A program made the translations under genes and the position numbers. A stretch of DNA of 64,000 nt. Source: Acidobacteriota bacterium. Lineage in GTDB: Bacteria; Acidobacteriota; Terriglobia; Acidiferrales; UBA7541. Shown piece by piece: positions 40,110-49,128 of the stretch. The number at the start of each line of letters is the position of its first letter. Positions within the stretch are counted from its first letter, which is position 1. Where the stretch lies: positions 19,914 through 83,913 of the forward strand of contig QHYZ01000061.1 in NCBI GenBank assembly GCA_003225295.1, read 5' to 3'. Below the pieces are notes generated by a model that had not been told where the DNA came from, did not search any database, and saw nothing but the letters and a program-made list of their open reading frames with translations.

Positions 40110-40442
40110 ATGGCGGACCGCCGAATCGATCTCCCTCAAGGCACTCTGGACCTCCTGATTCTCCGCACCGTCGCTTTGGAGCCCCTGCACGGCTGGGCGA
40201 TTTCTGAGCGCATCCACCAGATTTCCAGCAAAGTTCTGTTTGTGCAGCAGGGCTCGCTGTATCCCGCGCTCCATCGCCTGGAGCGCAAGGACTGGATCAC
40301 CGCGCGCTGGGGAGTATCGGAGAACAATCGCCGCGCCAAGTTTTATGAATTGACTCGGCTGGGGCGCAAACAACTGGAACTTCAAGAAAGCACTTGGCGC
40401 ACCCTCGCCGCCGCCGTGGCGCAAATCCTCGAGACCACTTAG
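40110..40442 (+). CDS. PadR-family transcriptional regulator (second copy)
   Basis: 110 residues from ATG 40110 with an AGGGGAA site. Winged helix: [87 protein letters not shown], with the PadR hallmark QQGSLYPAL. About half-identical by eye to the first copy, but its promoter operators differ, so the two modules probably answer to different signals. Ten bases before the second ADOP gene. Confidence 0.9.
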   Translation: MADRRIDLPQGTLDLLILRTVALEPLHGWAISERIHQISSKVLFVQQGSLYPALHRLERKDWITARWGVSENNRRAKFYELTRLGRKQLELQESTWRTLAAAVAQILETT

Positions 40443-40451
40443 GAGACGCTC

Positions 40452-43160
40452 ATGCTGAATGACTTGCGGTTGCGTTTGCGCGCCCTCTTTCGCAGGAAAG
40501 CCGTGGAAGTGGAAATGGACGAGGAACTCCGCTTTCACTTCGAGAATCAGGTCGCCAAGCTCATGCGGTCCGGTTGGACGCCGGCAGAAGCCCAGCGCCG
40601 CGCCCGGTTGGAGTTTGGCGGCATGGAACAGATCAAAGAGGAATATCGCGAGGCCCGCGGCGTGAGTTTCATCGGAACATTCGTCCAGGACATCCGCTTC
40701 GGTCTCCGCATCCTCGGCCGGACACCGGTGATTACCTGCGTTGCCGTTGTGTCACTCGCTCTGGGAATCGGAGCCCATACCGCCATCTTCAGCCTCATAG
40801 ACACGGTCATGCTCCGGCTGCTCCCGGTCCAGAAACCCGAAGAGTTAGTGCTGCTAGCCAGAACCCATGCGCTGCTGGAAAGTGATCCCACTCCCTCCTT
40901 TACCAACGCTCTGTGGGAAGAAGTCCGCGACCATCAGGACGTTTTTTCGGGTGTCTTTTCCTGGAGCGACAGCAAGTTCGACCTCTCCCGTGGTAGGGCG
41001 GTCCGCCAGGCCAATGGAATCTTTACGAGCGGCAACTATTTCAGAACGCTGGGTGTCCCACCGGCTGCCGGGCGCTTAATGGCAGCGGCCGACGATCAAC
41101 CTGGCTGCCCGGGTGTTGCGGTATTGAGCTACGGATTCTGGCAGGATCATTTTGGCGCGGCAGAAGGCGCGGTCGGCGGCACGATTTCACTGGACCATCA
41201 CATTTTTCAAATCGTGGGGGTCAGCGCACCAGGCTTTTACGGCGTGGAGATCGGCCAGAATTTCGACGTGGCGGTCCCGGTTTGCGCGGCGGCTATTTTC
41301 GACGGCAAAGAATCGCGCCTCGAACATCGTTCTTGGTGGTGGCTGAGGATCATAGGCCGCCGAAAGCCCGCAATCAGTGTGGAGCAGATCAACGCGCGGC
41401 TCGGCGTGATCTCGCCGGAGGTTTTTGCCGGCGCCTTGCCGCCAGACTGGGATCCGCAGGGAAAGAAAGATTTCCTCAAGCTAAGGCTGGTCAGCTCTCC
41501 GGCGGCGACCGGAACGTCATATCTTCGCAGGCGCTTCGGAGAGCCGCTCCACATCCTGATGGCCGTGGTCGGACTGGTGCTGCTCATCGCCTGCGCCAAT
41601 ATCGCCAGTCTGATGCTGGCCCGCGGCGCCGCGAGAAACAAAGAAATCGCCGTGCGCAAAGCTCTTGGAGCAACCCGAGCCCGCCTGATTCGCCAACTGC
41701 TGACGGAATGCATCTTGCTTTCCTCGGCGGGAGCCGTCTTGGGAATTCTTTTCGCTCGCTGGGGAAATGCCCTATTGGTACATTACATCTCGACCGGAAG
41801 AAATCCGGTGTTCTTGGACCTGTCGCTGGATGGCCGCGTGCTGGCCTTCACCGCCTCGGTCGCCGTTCTCACCGGCACACTGTTCGGCGTACTTCCCGCA
41901 CTACGCTCGACGAAGGTTTCGTTATCAGCGGCGATGAAAGGCCAGCAGGCCGAAGAGAGCGAGCGCCGGGTCCGATTCCGTCCCGGGAGGTGCATCGTAG
42001 CCTTCCAAGTGGCGCTTTCGCTGGTCCTGCTGGTCACTGCCGGCTTGTTTCTGCGCAGCTTCGTGAAGCTGGTAACGCTCGACATCGGCTTCGACCGCAA
42101 CAACGTCCTAGTCGTAAATGCTAATCTGAAAACCGCGAAGGTGCCGCGGGAGCGGCGTCTCGCCGTCTACCAGGACATCGAGAACCGTTTGCGTGCTCTT
42201 TCCGGAGTCGTCGCGGCGGGGCGGTCGGTTATGACGCCCATCAGCGGTTATGAGTGGAACGACCGTATCCATGTAGATTCGCCAAACGCCCCGACCGGGG
42301 AAGCCTCGCTGTGCTATTTCAACTACGTCTCGCCGGGATACTTCGGAACCATGCGCAGCCCCATCCTGACTGGCCGTGGCTTCGACGCCCGTGACACCAG
42401 CACGGCGACAAGTGTTGCGATCATCAACCAAACTTTGGCGCGCAAGTTTTTCGCAGGTGTCAATCCGACCGGAAAATATTTCCGCCTCGATCCCGCGAAG
42501 CCCGGACAGCCTGCCCCAACTATCCAAATCGTCGGAGTCATCAAGGATGCGAAGTACGAGTCTCTCAGGGAAGAGACTTACGCCACGGCGTTCTTCCCAA
42601 TTGCACAGATCCCGGAAAATGATGAAGAGGAAAATTTCGAGATCCGCTCAACCGCGCCGCCAACGGCCCTGATTTCGGCCGTTCAGGAGAGCATTGCCAT
42701 GGTCAACAAAGAGATTCCCTTGGAGTTCCACACCCTTCGACAGCAGGTGGATGATTCTCTCGTTCAGGAGCGCTTGCTGGCCACGCTCTCGGGATTCTTC
42801 GGCGGCCTGGCACTGCTTCTGGCGATGATCGGCCTATACGGCGCCCTTAGCTACCTGGTGACCTTGCGGCGACGAGAATTCGGGATACGCATGGCTCTCG
42901 GAGCGCTGCCGCAATCGATTCTCGGCCTGGTGATGCGAGACCTCGCCGTGGTTCTCATCGGCGGAGTGGGCGCCGGTGCAGGCCTGTCCTTCCTTACCGT
43001 TCGCCTGCTCCAGAAAATGCTCTTTGGCCTGAGTCCTCACGATCCGGCAACGATCGCGGCAGCCATTGGCCTGTTATCCGCGGTTGCGCTTCTGGCGGGT
43101 TATCTTCCGGCACGCCGCGCCATGCGCGTAGATCCCATCGTCGCGCTGCGGTACGAATAA
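40452..43160 (+). CDS. ADOP-type FtsX/MacB-like ABC permease (second copy)
   Basis: 902 residues. N-terminal segment EVEMDEELRFHFENQVAKLMRSGWTPAEAQRRARLEFGGMEQIKEEYREARG is the same signature as in the first copy. It is followed by a membrane helix (VITCVAVVSLALGIGAHTAIF), a MacB periplasmic core, FtsX helices, a second core and a second FtsX domain, ending AMRVDPIVALRYE. Inner-membrane protein; no ATPase is linked. Probably involved in efflux or cell-envelope mechanotransmission, but its role is unknown. Divergent from the first module. Confidence 0.93.
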   Translation: MLNDLRLRLRALFRRKAVEVEMDEELRFHFENQVAKLMRSGWTPAEAQRRARLEFGGMEQIKEEYREARGVSFIGTFVQDIRFGLRILGRTPVITCVAVVSLALGIGAHTAIFSLIDTVMLRLLPVQKPEELVLLARTHALLESDPTPSFTNALWEEVRDHQDVFSGVFSWSDSKFDLSRGRAVRQANGIFTSGNYFRTLGVPPAAGRLMAAADDQPGCPGVAVLSYGFWQDHFGAAEGAVGGTISLDHHIFQIVGVSAPGFYGVEIGQNFDVAVPVCAAAIFDGKESRLEHRSWWWLRIIGRRKPAISVEQINARLGVISPEVFAGALPPDWDPQGKKDFLKLRLVSSPAATGTSYLRRRFGEPLHILMAVVGLVLLIACANIASLMLARGAARNKEIAVRKALGATRARLIRQLLTECILLSSAGAVLGILFARWGNALLVHYISTGRNPVFLDLSLDGRVLAFTASVAVLTGTLFGVLPALRSTKVSLSAAMKGQQAEESERRVRFRPGRCIVAFQVALSLVLLVTAGLFLRSFVKLVTLDIGFDRNNVLVVNANLKTAKVPRERRLAVYQDIENRLRALSGVVAAGRSVMTPISGYEWNDRIHVDSPNAPTGEASLCYFNYVSPGYFGTMRSPILTGRGFDARDTSTATSVAIINQTLARKFFAGVNPTGKYFRLDPAKPGQPAPTIQIVGVIKDAKYESLREETYATAFFPIAQIPENDEEENFEIRSTAPPTALISAVQESIAMVNKEIPLEFHTLRQQVDDSLVQERLLATLSGFFGGLALLLAMIGLYGALSYLVTLRRREFGIRMALGALPQSILGLVMRDLAVVLIGGVGAGAGLSFLTVRLLQKMLFGLSPHDPATIAAAIGLLSAVALLAGYLPARRAMRVDPIVALRYE

Positions 43161-43321
43161 ATCATGCCGCCTTGGGCGCCTAGGGATAGCACCTCCGACC
43201 GCGGGGAACTTTTTTTGCCATCATTGATTAGCTGCTTGCCAGATTGCTTGATTGACGATGCGCCGCGCAATCCGTTACGGTGTTCGACGAGACCGATCCG
43301 CTCTACAACCGAGGTGCTCCA

Positions 43322-44104
43322 ATGATCTTCTATCTCCTGACGTTTTCATTTCCCGAGTGGCGGCCGCACTTCGCCTTCCTCGACACGGCCCACGCGAACG
43401 AGATGATGGCCTTGCGGTGGCTGCACCTCATTTTCGGCATCATCTGGATAGGCCTGCTGTATTTCTTCAATCTGGTCCTGACGCCGGCGATGAAAAAGTG
43501 TGATCCCCAGCTGCGCATCAAGATCTATCCCCAGCTGATGCCCGGCGCCATGGGTTGGTTTCGCTCGTCGGCGCTGGTAACAGTGCTCGTGGGAATGCGC
43601 TACTTCAGCATCCATCTGGCCGCGGATGCGAAACTTGCGGGCGATCCCTCGCTGACTGGCAAGTGGTTCGCGTGGTGGCTGCTGGTGTGGCTCGCCGCCT
43701 ATGTGTTCCTTTACGCGCTGCAGCTTCCGGCGAAAGGAATTCTCGATAGAGCGTGGGTACGGATGATTGGAATTTCCGTAGTGGTGGTGGCAGCGTCCTG
43801 GCTGGTGCTCGCTTTGAATGGCGGGCCCAATGTTTCCAACGCGCACCTGGCCATCAGCGTGGGCGGAGGACTCGGTTTCATCATGCTGCTGAACACTTGG
43901 GGAGTCATCTGGCGGGTGCAGAAGCGTCTCATCGCCTGGGCGCGCACCAGCGGAGAACAAGGTGTGCCGATGCCGCCGGAAGCCGAGCGGCTGATGCGTT
44001 GGAACTATCTCACCGCGCGCACCTCGTTCTGGCTGTCCTTCCCCATGCTCTTCTTCATGGGCGCCGCCGGCCATTACCCGTTCCTGAGTACCATGGCGCG
44101 ATAA
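43322..44104 (+). CDS. PuuD-like (urate hydroxylase N-terminal domain family) membrane protein
   Basis: 260 residues with about six to seven hydrophobic helices. MALRWLHLIFGIIWIGLLYFFNLVL and later WNYLTARTSFWLSFPMLFFMGAAGHY resemble the membrane domain of PuuD-type urate hydroxylases (Urate_ox_N). PuuD proteins have a C-terminal cytochrome c domain that is absent here, so function as urate hydroxylase is doubtful; other redox membrane functions are possible. Conserved-looking His residues are in helix 1 (RWLHLIF) and near the end (AAGHYPF). The ATG at 43322 follows a GAGGTG site. The rtcB gene starts 18 bases after the stop. Confidence 0.75.
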   Translation: MIFYLLTFSFPEWRPHFAFLDTAHANEMMALRWLHLIFGIIWIGLLYFFNLVLTPAMKKCDPQLRIKIYPQLMPGAMGWFRSSALVTVLVGMRYFSIHLAADAKLAGDPSLTGKWFAWWLLVWLAAYVFLYALQLPAKGILDRAWVRMIGISVVVVAASWLVLALNGGPNVSNAHLAISVGGGLGFIMLLNTWGVIWRVQKRLIAWARTSGEQGVPMPPEAERLMRWNYLTARTSFWLSFPMLFFMGAAGHYPFLSTMAR

Positions 44105-44122
44105 GAACAGTAAGAGGCTTGC

Positions 44123-45355
44123 ATGCCTGAGGAAACGAATTACAACCTGCTAAGGACAGAAACGGGCGTGCCCGTTAAGGCCTGGACCAAGGGTGTGCCT
44201 CTCGAAGAGCAAGCGCGCCAGCAGCTTCTGAACGTCGCCCAGCTTCCGTTCATCTTTAAGTGGGTTGCCGCCATGCCGGACGTGCACTGGGGCATCGGGG
44301 CCACGGTTGGCAGCGTGATTCCGACTCAGGGCGCGATCATCCCGGCTGCCGTAGGCGTGGACATCGGCTGCGGCATGATGGCCGTAGAGACTGACCTGAA
44401 CGCCCGCGATCTTCCGGACAACTTGAAAGAGATCCGCAACGCGATCGAAAAGGCCGTTCCGCATGGCCGCACGAATCATGGCGGACGCGGCGACGTGGGC
44501 GCGTGGCGGGAAATTCCCGCGCGCAACAACCAAGTCTGGCAGACGCTGAAACCGCGTTATGACGCCATTTTGGAAAAGCACCCCAAGCTCGATCGGGGCA
44601 ACCACTCAAATCACCTCGGCACGCTGGGGACCGGAAACCATTTCATCGAAGTGTGTGTGGATGAAGCCGAGCATATTTGGTTCATGCTGCACAGCGGTTC
44701 TCGCGGAGTCGGGAACCGCATGGGAAGCTACTTCATCGAAGTCGCGCGGAAGGACATGCAGAAATTTTTCATCAACCTGCCGGACAAAGATCTGGCGTAT
44801 TTCTCGGAGGGCACGGAGCATTTCGATGACTACGTCGAAGCAGTCGAATGGGCGCAAGACTTCGCCCGCTCTAACCGCCACCTGATGATGGAACAGATCG
44901 TCGGTGCGGTCCGCGATTCCGGCGAGGTACGGCCGTTTGTCACCGAGCTGAAAGCCATCAACTGCCACCACAACTACGTGGCACGCGAGCGTCACTACGG
45001 CCAGAACATTTTGGTCACTCGAAAAGGGGCGGTGCGCGCGCGCCAAGGCGACATGGGAATCATTCCCGGCAGCATGGGAGCGCGTTCCTATATCGTGCGT
45101 GGCAAGGGCAACGTGGAAAGCTTCCTGAGCTGCAGCCACGGCGCCGGGCGGGCGATGTCCCGTACCGAAGCGAAGCGGCGATTCAGCGTGGAAGACCACA
45201 AGCGCATGACCGCAGGCGTGGAGTGCCGCAAGGATGCTGACGTCATCGACGAAACGCCGGCGGCTTACAAGCCCATCGAGGCAGTGATGGCCGCGCAGAG
45301 TGATCTTGTGGAAATCGTCCACACGCTCCGCCAGGTCGTTTGTGTGAAAGGTTGA
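44123..45355 (+). CDS. rtcB: RtcB-type RNA-splicing ligase
   Basis: 410 residues, near-collinear with E. coli RtcB. The enzyme joins 2',3'-cyclic phosphate (or 3'-phosphate) and 5'-OH RNA ends using GTP and Mn. Key motifs: VDIGCGM (D80, C83 metal ligands), LGTLGTGNHFIE, MLHSGSRGVGN, INCHHNYV, RKGAVRARQGDMGIIPGSMG and the guanylylated-His motif CSHGAGR, ending SDLVEIVHTLRQVVCVKG. A complete active site. Often linked to RtcA or the RtcR regulator, neither of which is here. A terminator follows before RNase R. Confidence 0.96.
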   Translation: MPEETNYNLLRTETGVPVKAWTKGVPLEEQARQQLLNVAQLPFIFKWVAAMPDVHWGIGATVGSVIPTQGAIIPAAVGVDIGCGMMAVETDLNARDLPDNLKEIRNAIEKAVPHGRTNHGGRGDVGAWREIPARNNQVWQTLKPRYDAILEKHPKLDRGNHSNHLGTLGTGNHFIEVCVDEAEHIWFMLHSGSRGVGNRMGSYFIEVARKDMQKFFINLPDKDLAYFSEGTEHFDDYVEAVEWAQDFARSNRHLMMEQIVGAVRDSGEVRPFVTELKAINCHHNYVARERHYGQNILVTRKGAVRARQGDMGIIPGSMGARSYIVRGKGNVESFLSCSHGAGRAMSRTEAKRRFSVEDHKRMTAGVECRKDADVIDETPAAYKPIEAVMAAQSDLVEIVHTLRQVVCVKG

Positions 45356-45370
45356 CTGGGGATGGAAATA

Positions 45371-45410
45371 AAAAGGGAGGCGGGCCAGGTCGTCCCGCCC
45401 CCTTTTCTTT
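45371..45410 (+). terminator. Rho-independent terminator after rtcB
   Basis: AAAAGGGAGGCGGG pairs with CCCGCCCCCTTTT (one bulge) and is followed by TCTTT. It separates rtcB from RNase R and rules out a start for RNase R at 45362. Confidence 0.8.
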
Positions 45411-45574
45411 CCCCTCTCGGGGAATCCGGCCAGTCTGACGGAGGGCGACTAGCCGGTCGTGTGTTGGCCTGCCTATATAATCCCGGAAACCTGAAAAAAG
45501 TTCCTGAGAAACCCAAGAAAGTGACTAAAATCACGGGTGGAAATCAGCGCCGCCCGTCTCCGGCCGCGACACCT

Positions 45575-48094
45575 ATGCCACGACCCTCCCACCTCAGCCC
45601 CGATAACATATTACGTTTTCTGCAGGTTAGGAGCGCACCCGCGTCCCCGAGCGAGATCGCCGAGGGTCTCCATCTGAAGAAATCTGACCTTGGTGCGCTC
45701 TTCAAAATGCTTTCCAAGCTCAAAAAGCGCCGGGCCATCGAGGAACTACCAGGCGGACGGTACGGCCTAGCAAATCGCAAGTCGGAACGGGCGGGCCCCC
45801 GCCAGGAACCGCAGGAGCGCGCCGGTGGGCGCCCCCCCCAGGCCACCGGGCTCGCCGATCGCCTGGAAGTGAAAGGACGCCTGGTTCTGCACCATGACGG
45901 CTACGGGTTCGTCGTTCCGGATGCGCCCATGCCGCACCTCGACGGTGATGTCTTCATTCCTCGCGAGGCCATCGAAGACGCCATGCACGGCGACCGCGTT
46001 CTGGCCAAGATTCAGCGTTTGGGCGGCGTCACCGGCGCGCAGCGTGCCGAAGGCCGCATTACGCGAATCCTGGGCCGGGCTCATCCGACGGTGGTCGGTT
46101 TGTTTCGCTACGGCTCCCAACAAAATGTGGTCCTGCCTTACGATGTTAGAATCCAGCACCAAGTGGAGATTCCCCGCGGCAAGGAACTGACCCCCGGGCT
46201 GTGGAAGAAGCTGGGTTTCAGCGGTGCGGACGAAACCAGCATGGCATCGAGACGCATCCCGCGGCTGGAGGAACTGGACGGCGCCGTGGTGAACGTGGAG
46301 TTGCTGCGCTATCCACAGGGAGGCGCACCTGCGACCGGCCGCGTCATCGAGATTCTTGGCCGTCCCGGGGATCTCGGCGTGGATACCGAGATCATCATCC
46401 GCAAGCATCATCTGCCGCACGCATTTTCGGCCGAAGTTCGGGATGAAGCGGAGCGTGGCGCGAAGCCCGTGAGTGCCACCGAGCGTGCCGGCCGCGAAGA
46501 TTTCCGCCACTTGCCGATCGTCACCATCGATGGAGAGACCGCGCGCGATTTCGACGACGCCGTCTTCGTCGAACATCGCGCCGACGGCGGCTGGCACCTC
46601 GAAGTGCACATCGCCGATGTAGCGCACTATGTCCAGACGGCCAGCGCTCTGGACCGGGAGGCTCGGCTCCGCGGCACGTCCGTGTACTTCCCCGATCGCG
46701 CCGTTGCTATGCTTCCCGAGGCCCTTTCGAACGGTATGTGTTCGCTCAAACCACACGAGGATCGCCTGGTCATGAGCGCGCTCATGGAATTCGACCCCGC
46801 CGGCGGCATGAAATCCTCGCGCATGACTTCCGGCGTCATTCGCTCCGCCGAGCGCATGACCTATACGAACGTCAACAAAGTCCTTGAGGGTGACGCTGAG
46901 ATGACCGAGCGCTACGCGGCGCTGGCGCCCCGCTTCCGCGAAATGAAAGAACTAGCCTTGCTACTGAATGCTCGTCGCAATGAGCACGGCTCTATCGATT
47001 TCGATCTCCCCGAACCGGTCATCGAGTTCGACGAAGAGCAGCGCATGACCAACATCACCCGCAGCGAGCGCAATATCGCGCACCGGCTGATTGAAGAGTT
47101 CATGCTGGCCGCAAATCGTGCCGTGGCCTCCGAGCTGTTGCACCGCGGCATCGATTCGCTCCATCGCGTTCATGAGCGGCCCGACGCGCGTAAGGTCCTC
47201 GAATTCGAAGAGCTGGCGCGGGCCTTCGGTTACTCGCTGGGTGTCGCAGACGCCTACCAGCGCGAGGTCGCCGTTCGCCACGGCCGCGTCCCGGCGCCTG
47301 CGAAAGCCGGCCGGCCCGACTCTTACGGGCACGGCCGCGACCGCGGCATGAAGGTGGCGCTTCCGGGCCTCGAGCTGCGCATCACGCCACAGCATTATCA
47401 AAGGTTGATTCGCAAGGTCGTTGGCAAACCGGAAGAACGCATCGTCTCCTACCTCATGCTGCGTTCCCTGAAGCAAGCTCGTTATGCCGCCGAGCCCCTG
47501 GGGCATTTCGCTCTTGGCTTCGCCGAATACACGCATTTCACTTCGCCCATTCGGCGATATCCCGACCTCATCGTCCATCGCATTCTGAAGTGGGCTCTTG
47601 ATCATCCGCACGATGTTCCGAAGACTCCGGTGGTCTCTTTGCCAGCGTCAGAATCCACGCTCTATTCGCGCCGGAACCTCGAGGAGATTGCTTCCGAAAC
47701 GTCCGAAGCGGAGCGCCGCGCAGGCGGCGCCGAGCGCGAGCTGATGGATTGGAAAACCGCCCAATTCATGGAGGAGCATCTCGGCGAGGAATACGACGGG
47801 CTGATCATTTCCGTGCAGAAATACGGTTGCTTTGTCGAGCTTTTCGAAGTCTTCGTGGAAGGCCTTCTACCCATCACCGCGCTGGAGGAATTCGCCAATG
47901 CGCGATGCGTGCTTCGCGAGCGCGATCATACCATCGTGGCCATGCCCGGTGGCGGTGGCCGCGGTCCCCGCCGGAGCCACGGCCGAAAGCCCGGCCAGCT
48001 CGAATGGCACCTCGGGGATAAAGTCCGCGTGCGCGCCGAACGGATCGATCCGCTGCGCAGACGCGTGGAGTTTGCCCTGGTGGAGGGGAATTGA
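45575..48094 (+). CDS. rnr: Ribonuclease R
   Basis: 839 residues from ATG 45575. The start is uncertain: GTG at 45521 is an in-frame alternative, and no good ribosome site is seen. Processive 3'-5' exoribonuclease. Domain order: N-terminal winged-helix region (LSPDNILRFLQVRSAPASPSEIAEGL), cold-shock domains (GYGFVVPD, GDVFIPREAIEDAMHGDRVL), RNB catalytic domain with VTIDGETARDFDDAVFVE (metal-binding Asp residues) and TSPIRRYPDLIVHRIL, and a C-terminal S1 domain (DGLIISVQKYGCFVELFEVFVEGLLPI). The tail is basic. A strong terminator lies between rtcB and this gene. Confidence 0.95.
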   Translation: MPRPSHLSPDNILRFLQVRSAPASPSEIAEGLHLKKSDLGALFKMLSKLKKRRAIEELPGGRYGLANRKSERAGPRQEPQERAGGRPPQATGLADRLEVKGRLVLHHDGYGFVVPDAPMPHLDGDVFIPREAIEDAMHGDRVLAKIQRLGGVTGAQRAEGRITRILGRAHPTVVGLFRYGSQQNVVLPYDVRIQHQVEIPRGKELTPGLWKKLGFSGADETSMASRRIPRLEELDGAVVNVELLRYPQGGAPATGRVIEILGRPGDLGVDTEIIIRKHHLPHAFSAEVRDEAERGAKPVSATERAGREDFRHLPIVTIDGETARDFDDAVFVEHRADGGWHLEVHIADVAHYVQTASALDREARLRGTSVYFPDRAVAMLPEALSNGMCSLKPHEDRLVMSALMEFDPAGGMKSSRMTSGVIRSAERMTYTNVNKVLEGDAEMTERYAALAPRFREMKELALLLNARRNEHGSIDFDLPEPVIEFDEEQRMTNITRSERNIAHRLIEEFMLAANRAVASELLHRGIDSLHRVHERPDARKVLEFEELARAFGYSLGVADAYQREVAVRHGRVPAPAKAGRPDSYGHGRDRGMKVALPGLELRITPQHYQRLIRKVVGKPEERIVSYLMLRSLKQARYAAEPLGHFALGFAEYTHFTSPIRRYPDLIVHRILKWALDHPHDVPKTPVVSLPASESTLYSRRNLEEIASETSEAERRAGGAERELMDWKTAQFMEEHLGEEYDGLIISVQKYGCFVELFEVFVEGLLPITALEEFANARCVLRERDHTIVAMPGGGGRGPRRSHGRKPGQLEWHLGDKVRVRAERIDPLRRRVEFALVEGN

Positions 48095-48115
48095 GGAAGC
48101 GAGAGCCCCGGTGAA

Positions 48116-48664
48116 TCAGCGAACCGGTGCGCTGGAGATATGCAGCGCGTTCATCACCCGCCGCACCGGGCGCGTCACCACGGCGACGAATTTCGCCAGC
48201 GGATACCAAAAGCGGCTATGCAGCGACAGTTGCGAGATGAACAGCCCCAAAGCAAGCTGTCGCGGCGCATCAAGATCAATCCGCCGGTCATTGCGGTAAA
48301 TGCGCATCACCCGGCCCAATAACTCTTGGGCCAGTACGACGCCGTCGGAGGTGGGATGCGCGTCGCCTTTGGAAAAAAGCTGGGCGGCATGCAGCGAACC
48401 GCGCTTCTCAACAATGCGGTGTACGAAGAGTTGATTTTCACGCCGGAACAAGACCACGTCCCCGCAGCGGACATTCTCGATCGAAGTCTGCCGGATCAAG
48501 GCGATATCCTTCGGCCGCACCCAAGGCTGCATGCTGGTGCCGTGAACGCACAGGGTAATCCGGCCATGCCGCTTCAGCGCGTCCGCAATTCGCGGCACGT
48601 CGTCCGCGCGGCGTTCCCCGCCGACCCTACTGGTATTCTTCCCGTGATCTTTGCGATTCTCCAT
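48116..48664 (-). CDS. S24/S26-type (signal-peptidase-like) serine peptidase of the RiPP locus
   Basis: 182 residues from ATG 48664 (GAGG seven bases upstream). VHGTSMQPWVRPKDIALI has the catalytic Ser44 in G-T-S-M. RCGDVVLFRRENQLFVHRIV places His82 where the Ser-His dyad of S26B (SipW/Sec11-like) enzymes lies, and KGDAHPTSDG holds the conserved Asp region. No clear N-terminal membrane helix, unlike real signal peptidases, though a weakly hydrophobic stretch (LALGLFISQL) lies near residue 140. Such proteins often sit in peptide-modification clusters, and it lies downstream of a precursor peptide gene here. It may remove the leader peptide; this is inference. Convergent with RNase R. Confidence 0.85.
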   Translation of the reverse strand: MENRKDHGKNTSRVGGERRADDVPRIADALKRHGRITLCVHGTSMQPWVRPKDIALIRQTSIENVRCGDVVLFRRENQLFVHRIVEKRGSLHAAQLFSKGDAHPTSDGVVLAQELLGRVMRIYRNDRRIDLDAPRQLALGLFISQLSLHSRFWYPLAKFVAVVTRPVRRVMNALHISSAPVR

Positions 48665-48955
48665 CAAACCTCACTGCGGAAATTCCATTGGTCCGTCTCT
48701 ACGTTCCGGCCGGCCACGGAGATGCGCGACGAGCCGCGCGTGTTGAAGTGCGGGCACGCATAAATATTGTCTTTTCCCGAATTGCGGCAAGAGTCGTTCG
48801 GAATCGAGACTGGTGCGGCTTCTGATCTAGAGAGTGGTCTCTTAGGGAGGGAAGGTCAATAGACGGAAAGTACTTGTTTGCCCAAAGCTACAGCCCTCCA
48901 TGGAGACAGTTCCTTGGATGTTTCGAGCGCGCAAGATAAGGTGTGCGAGGTGGCG
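48665..48955. other. Gap between precursor peptide gene and S24/S26 peptidase gene
   Basis: 291 bases. It contains a short inverted repeat (AGAGAGTGGTCTCT near 48829-48842) with no T tract. No second precursor with a recognisable core and no convincing terminator were found. The peptidase may have its own promoter in this gap. Confidence 0.45.
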
Positions 48956-49117
48956 CTACGACCGGCGCGGAGCAGCGTTGCAAACACCGCCTTGGCCCGG
49001 CAGCTTGCCACACGCCAGCGCCAGTGTTTCATAAATCGGTTCCGACTTCACGCTCGGTTTCGTATACGGCTTCTTTTCGCCGGGCGCCGGGGGAGAGTTC
49101 TTATCATCTTCAGCCAT
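48956..49117 (-). CDS. Putative RiPP precursor peptide (53 residues)
   Basis: A short reading frame with start ATG at 49117, 11 bases after the radical SAM stop. It has an AGGGGA ribosome site about seven bases before the ATG. The N-terminal leader is acidic then basic (MAEDDKNSPPAPGEKKPY). It carries the motif Y18-TK-P21-S-V23, which resembles the YxxPx(L/V) leader motif bound by PqqD-like recognition domains in lasso peptide systems. The core-like end is ETLALACGKLPGQGGVC, with Cys36 and Cys46. The product ends APRRS, so its last residue is Ser53. No signal peptide. Position, size and motifs all point to the substrate of the adjacent PqqD-like protein and radical SAM enzyme. Not proven. Confidence 0.75.
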   Translation of the reverse strand: MAEDDKNSPPAPGEKKPYTKPSVKSEPIYETLALACGKLPGQGGVCNAAPRRS

Positions 49118-49128
49118 TCGCTGGTCCC

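Noticed and set aside
45362..45574. Longer N-terminus of RNase R starting at 45362.
   Set aside because: It would begin before an intrinsic terminator at 45371-45410.
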